Positions 20,050 through 20,334 of a stretch of 20,334 nt of DNA are shown piece by piece. Both the position numbers and the translations under genes were made by a program. Source of the DNA: SICV01 sp964372375 (GTDB lineage Archaea > Nanobdellota > Nanobdellia > Pacearchaeales > GW2011-AR1); assembly GCA_964372375.1 (NCBI GenBank), contig CAYJQF010000009.1:1-20334 (forward strand), written 5' to 3'. The number at the start of each line of letters is the position of its first letter. The stretch's first letter is position 1. The notes under the pieces were generated by a model, which was not told the origin of the DNA, did not search any database, and worked only from the letters and a program-made list of their open reading frames with translations.

Positions 20050-20334
20050 AAATATAATAAGGCTATTAGTAGCTGCACGCTGAACTCCTCGTGTTCTTGG
20101 AGCGTACACATCAGCTCTATCAACGTCATCTTCTTTGACGGCCTTCATTGTCTCGTCTTGCGGATGGCTTCGTACTTAGATGCTTTCAGTACTTATCCAC
20201 GAGTGCGTAGCTGCTCGGCCTGCTTCATAACAACCGATTTACCAGAGGCACCCGAGTACCGTTCCTCTCGTACTAGATACTCGTTCCACTCAGACAACTG
20301 CGCGCCTAGTAGATATCATACAAACTGTCTCGCG
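20050..20334 (-). rRNA. 23S rRNA, 3' part (continues beyond the window)
   Basis: The minus strand carries the 3' region of large-subunit rRNA. The sarcin-ricin loop AGTACGAGAGGAACGG is present, as are the later conserved pieces CTGAAAGCATCTAAGTACGA and GATGACGTTGATAG, and the terminal ACTAATAGCC. The 5' part lies outside the window. The 3' end is placed near 20050 by comparison with the terminal ACUAAU element and is uncertain by about 10 nt. No 5S rRNA or tRNA follows; the next gene is a hypothetical gene with its own promoter. An open frame here (19966-20148) is a shadow. Confidence 0.95.

Noticed and set aside
19966..20148. 60-codon open frame on the minus strand
   Set aside because: It covers the 3' end of 23S rRNA and its downstream region, and its codons are rRNA sequence.
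1..20334. CRISPR arrays, insertion sequences or long repeats
   Set aside because: No regularly spaced repeats, transposase motifs or terminal inverted repeats were found on reading the window.

Overview
The window is archaeal, and I infer a DPANN-type lineage (Woesearchaeota or Pacearchaeota-like). Archaeal signs read directly are ribosomal proteins S19e, L31e and L39e, a Cbf5-type pseudouridine synthase, the SPOUT methyltransferase TrmY, the Holliday resolvase Hjc, an RNase P RNA, and TATA boxes about 25 bp upstream of start codons. Most genes appear leaderless: the box sits where transcription would start at the ATG. The class II lysyl-tRNA synthetase, very short gene spacing, tiny histone-fold protein and cysteine-rich surface proteins favour DPANN, but the 23S fragment would have to be searched to settle this.

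Layout. Positions 1-3809 (+ strand) hold a cell-surface block: the end of a secreted protein, a lipoprotein and a large membrane-anchored protein with repeated cysteine-containing modules. Positions 3781-9116 (- strand) hold hjc, a hypothetical gene, a histone-fold gene overlapping lysS, two small genes, an acylphosphatase-like gene, a DUF362 gene and trmY. A DedA-family gene (+, interrupted by a stop) converges on cbf5 (-). Positions 10723-11666 (+) hold an AbrB-nucleotidyltransferase fusion with two tandem perfect palindromes at its start, followed by a small coiled-coil gene with an internal TAG. Next, on the minus strand, come an AlkD-like gene and a translation block read as NFACT-R, CRM/YhbY, S19e, an unrecognised 44-aa gene, L39e and L31e. 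Then come a pilin-like protein, a small membrane protein, a 22-residue basic mini-protein gene, tRNA-Phe(GAA), a small hypothetical gene, the RNase P RNA, a metallophosphoesterase, a cysteine-containing small protein, an ABC-2 exporter pair (ATPase interrupted by TAG), a hypothetical gene and the 3' part of 23S rRNA.

Function. Much of the window serves RNA maturation and translation (lysS, trmY, cbf5, rnpB, tRNA-Phe, NFACT-R, CRM, ribosomal proteins, rRNA). The surface proteins, the pilin-like protein and the exporter form an envelope component.

The points most worth following are the operator-like palindromes of the AbrB-nucleotidyltransferase gene, the 22-aa and 44-aa mini-genes, and three otherwise intact genes each carrying a single in-frame stop.
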